From Buttiauxella massiliensis (GTDB lineage Bacteria; Pseudomonadota; Gammaproteobacteria; Enterobacterales; Enterobacteriaceae), in NCBI RefSeq assembly GCF_902500225.1, contig NZ_LR722664.1, positions 1-64,000 of the forward strand: 64,000 nucleotides of DNA, given 5' to 3'. A program made the position numbers and the translations under genes. Within the stretch, counting starts at the first letter, position 1; every line of letters starts with the position of its first letter. This document shows positions 63,761 to 64,000 of the stretch, one piece after another. The notes beneath the pieces are model-generated. The model saw only the letters and a list, made by a program, of their open reading frames with translations, ran no database searches and was not told the DNA's origin.

Positions 63761-64000
63761 ATGCTTACCAGAAGCGTATCTAATTCAATATATAGGACAA
63801 GTCTTAATAATTTACGTCAAAAAGGAATTGACACAAATAACTTGTTAGGGGGCTTGGGTTTGTCAACTCATGAAATAGACAAACCCTACGGGCGTATTAC
63901 TGAACATAACCATTATCAATTAATGGCAAAAATTAGTGGGCTTAACAAAACGCTCTATGGGAGTGCTATTCCGGAAACTATTTACATTAATAGTGTTGAA
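63761..64000 (+). CDS. AraC-family regulator, N-terminal part (runs off the window)
   Basis: An open frame of 80 codons without stop from the ATG at 63761 to the window end, with AAGG six bases before the start. The sequence SLNNLRQKGIDTNNLLGG and LSTHEIDKPYGRITEHNHYQLM resembles the N-terminus of the arabinose-binding-type AraC regulators (OruR/ArgR-like group), in which a helix with an LL...GL pattern precedes a docking segment. The DNA-binding part would lie beyond the window. Divergent from the GH3/gsp unit, it is a good candidate for its regulator. Confidence 0.65.
   Translation, partial: MLTRSVSNSIYRTSLNNLRQKGIDTNNLLGGLGLSTHEIDKPYGRITEHNHYQLMAKISGLNKTLYGSAIPETIYINSVE

Overview
The window looks like a chromosomal contig from a member of the Enterobacteriaceae other than E. 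coli. The left end keeps the E. coli order cvrA-ldcA-emtA-ycgR-ymgE, and treA lies further on. Proteins such as EbgA, TnaA, TnaB, YgjK and FoxA align almost residue for residue, from memory, with their E. coli or Salmonella counterparts. ERIC and REP-like repeats typical of enterics are present. A tryptophanase operon, an ebg/ygj cluster and a type II secretion system would suit a Kluyvera-, Buttiauxella- or Leclercia-like genus, but the genus cannot be fixed from the sequence alone. The first ~100 bases are not genomic: they match, ungapped and with scattered mismatches, the Illumina P7 end, an 8-nt index and the Nextera transposon end.

Layout. (1) 0.2-5 kb: K+/H+ antiporter CvrA, murein enzymes LdcA and EmtA, flagellar brake YcgR with a sigma-28 promoter, and YmgE. 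(2) 5-15 kb: a rearranged ebg/ygj sugar cluster. ygjJ-ygjK run leftward and ebgR, ebgA-ebgC-ygjI rightward, with the same 13-bp AT-rich operator candidate in both control regions. (3) 15-22.5 kb: ferrioxamine receptor FoxA, periplasmic trehalase TreA, and a three-gene envelope module (SH3-like lipoprotein, secreted protein, membrane-anchored pseudokinase). (4) 22.7-29 kb: a cNMP/CBS/DUF294 nucleotidyltransferase with a DEDDh exonuclease, then the tna operon including its 25-residue TnaC leader peptide. (5) 29-33.4 kb: acetamidase/formamidase with an APC permease, a DapA-family lyase and the zinc protein ZinT with a Zur-like site.

(6) 33.5-47.5 kb holds what appears to be a complete route from spermidine to succinate. 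A Tat-exported spermidine-dehydrogenase-like flavoprotein and a triheme cytochrome c, with a small secreted NTF2-like protein, form an operon with a cytosolic 4-aminobutanal dehydrogenase. GabT, GabD and a GabR-like MocR regulator sit 5 kb to the left. Between them are an APC permease, a GntR/FCD regulator and an unusual soluble Cache-domain protein. A 27-bp AT-rich element is shared by the control regions of the permease and of the oxidation operon. This is the most interesting system in the window.

(7) 47.5-63.5 kb is a leftward type II secretion unit (gspC-D-E-F-G-H-I-J-K-L/M-N-A-B-O) headed by a GH3 beta-glucosidase lipoprotein, an arrangement reminiscent of pullulanase and the pul genes. 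GspL and GspM appear fused in one reading frame. A divergent, truncated AraC-type regulator starts at 63761 and runs off the end.

No tRNA, rRNA, CRISPR array, prophage or insertion sequence was seen. All identifications are by eye from sequence and gene order; no database search was run.
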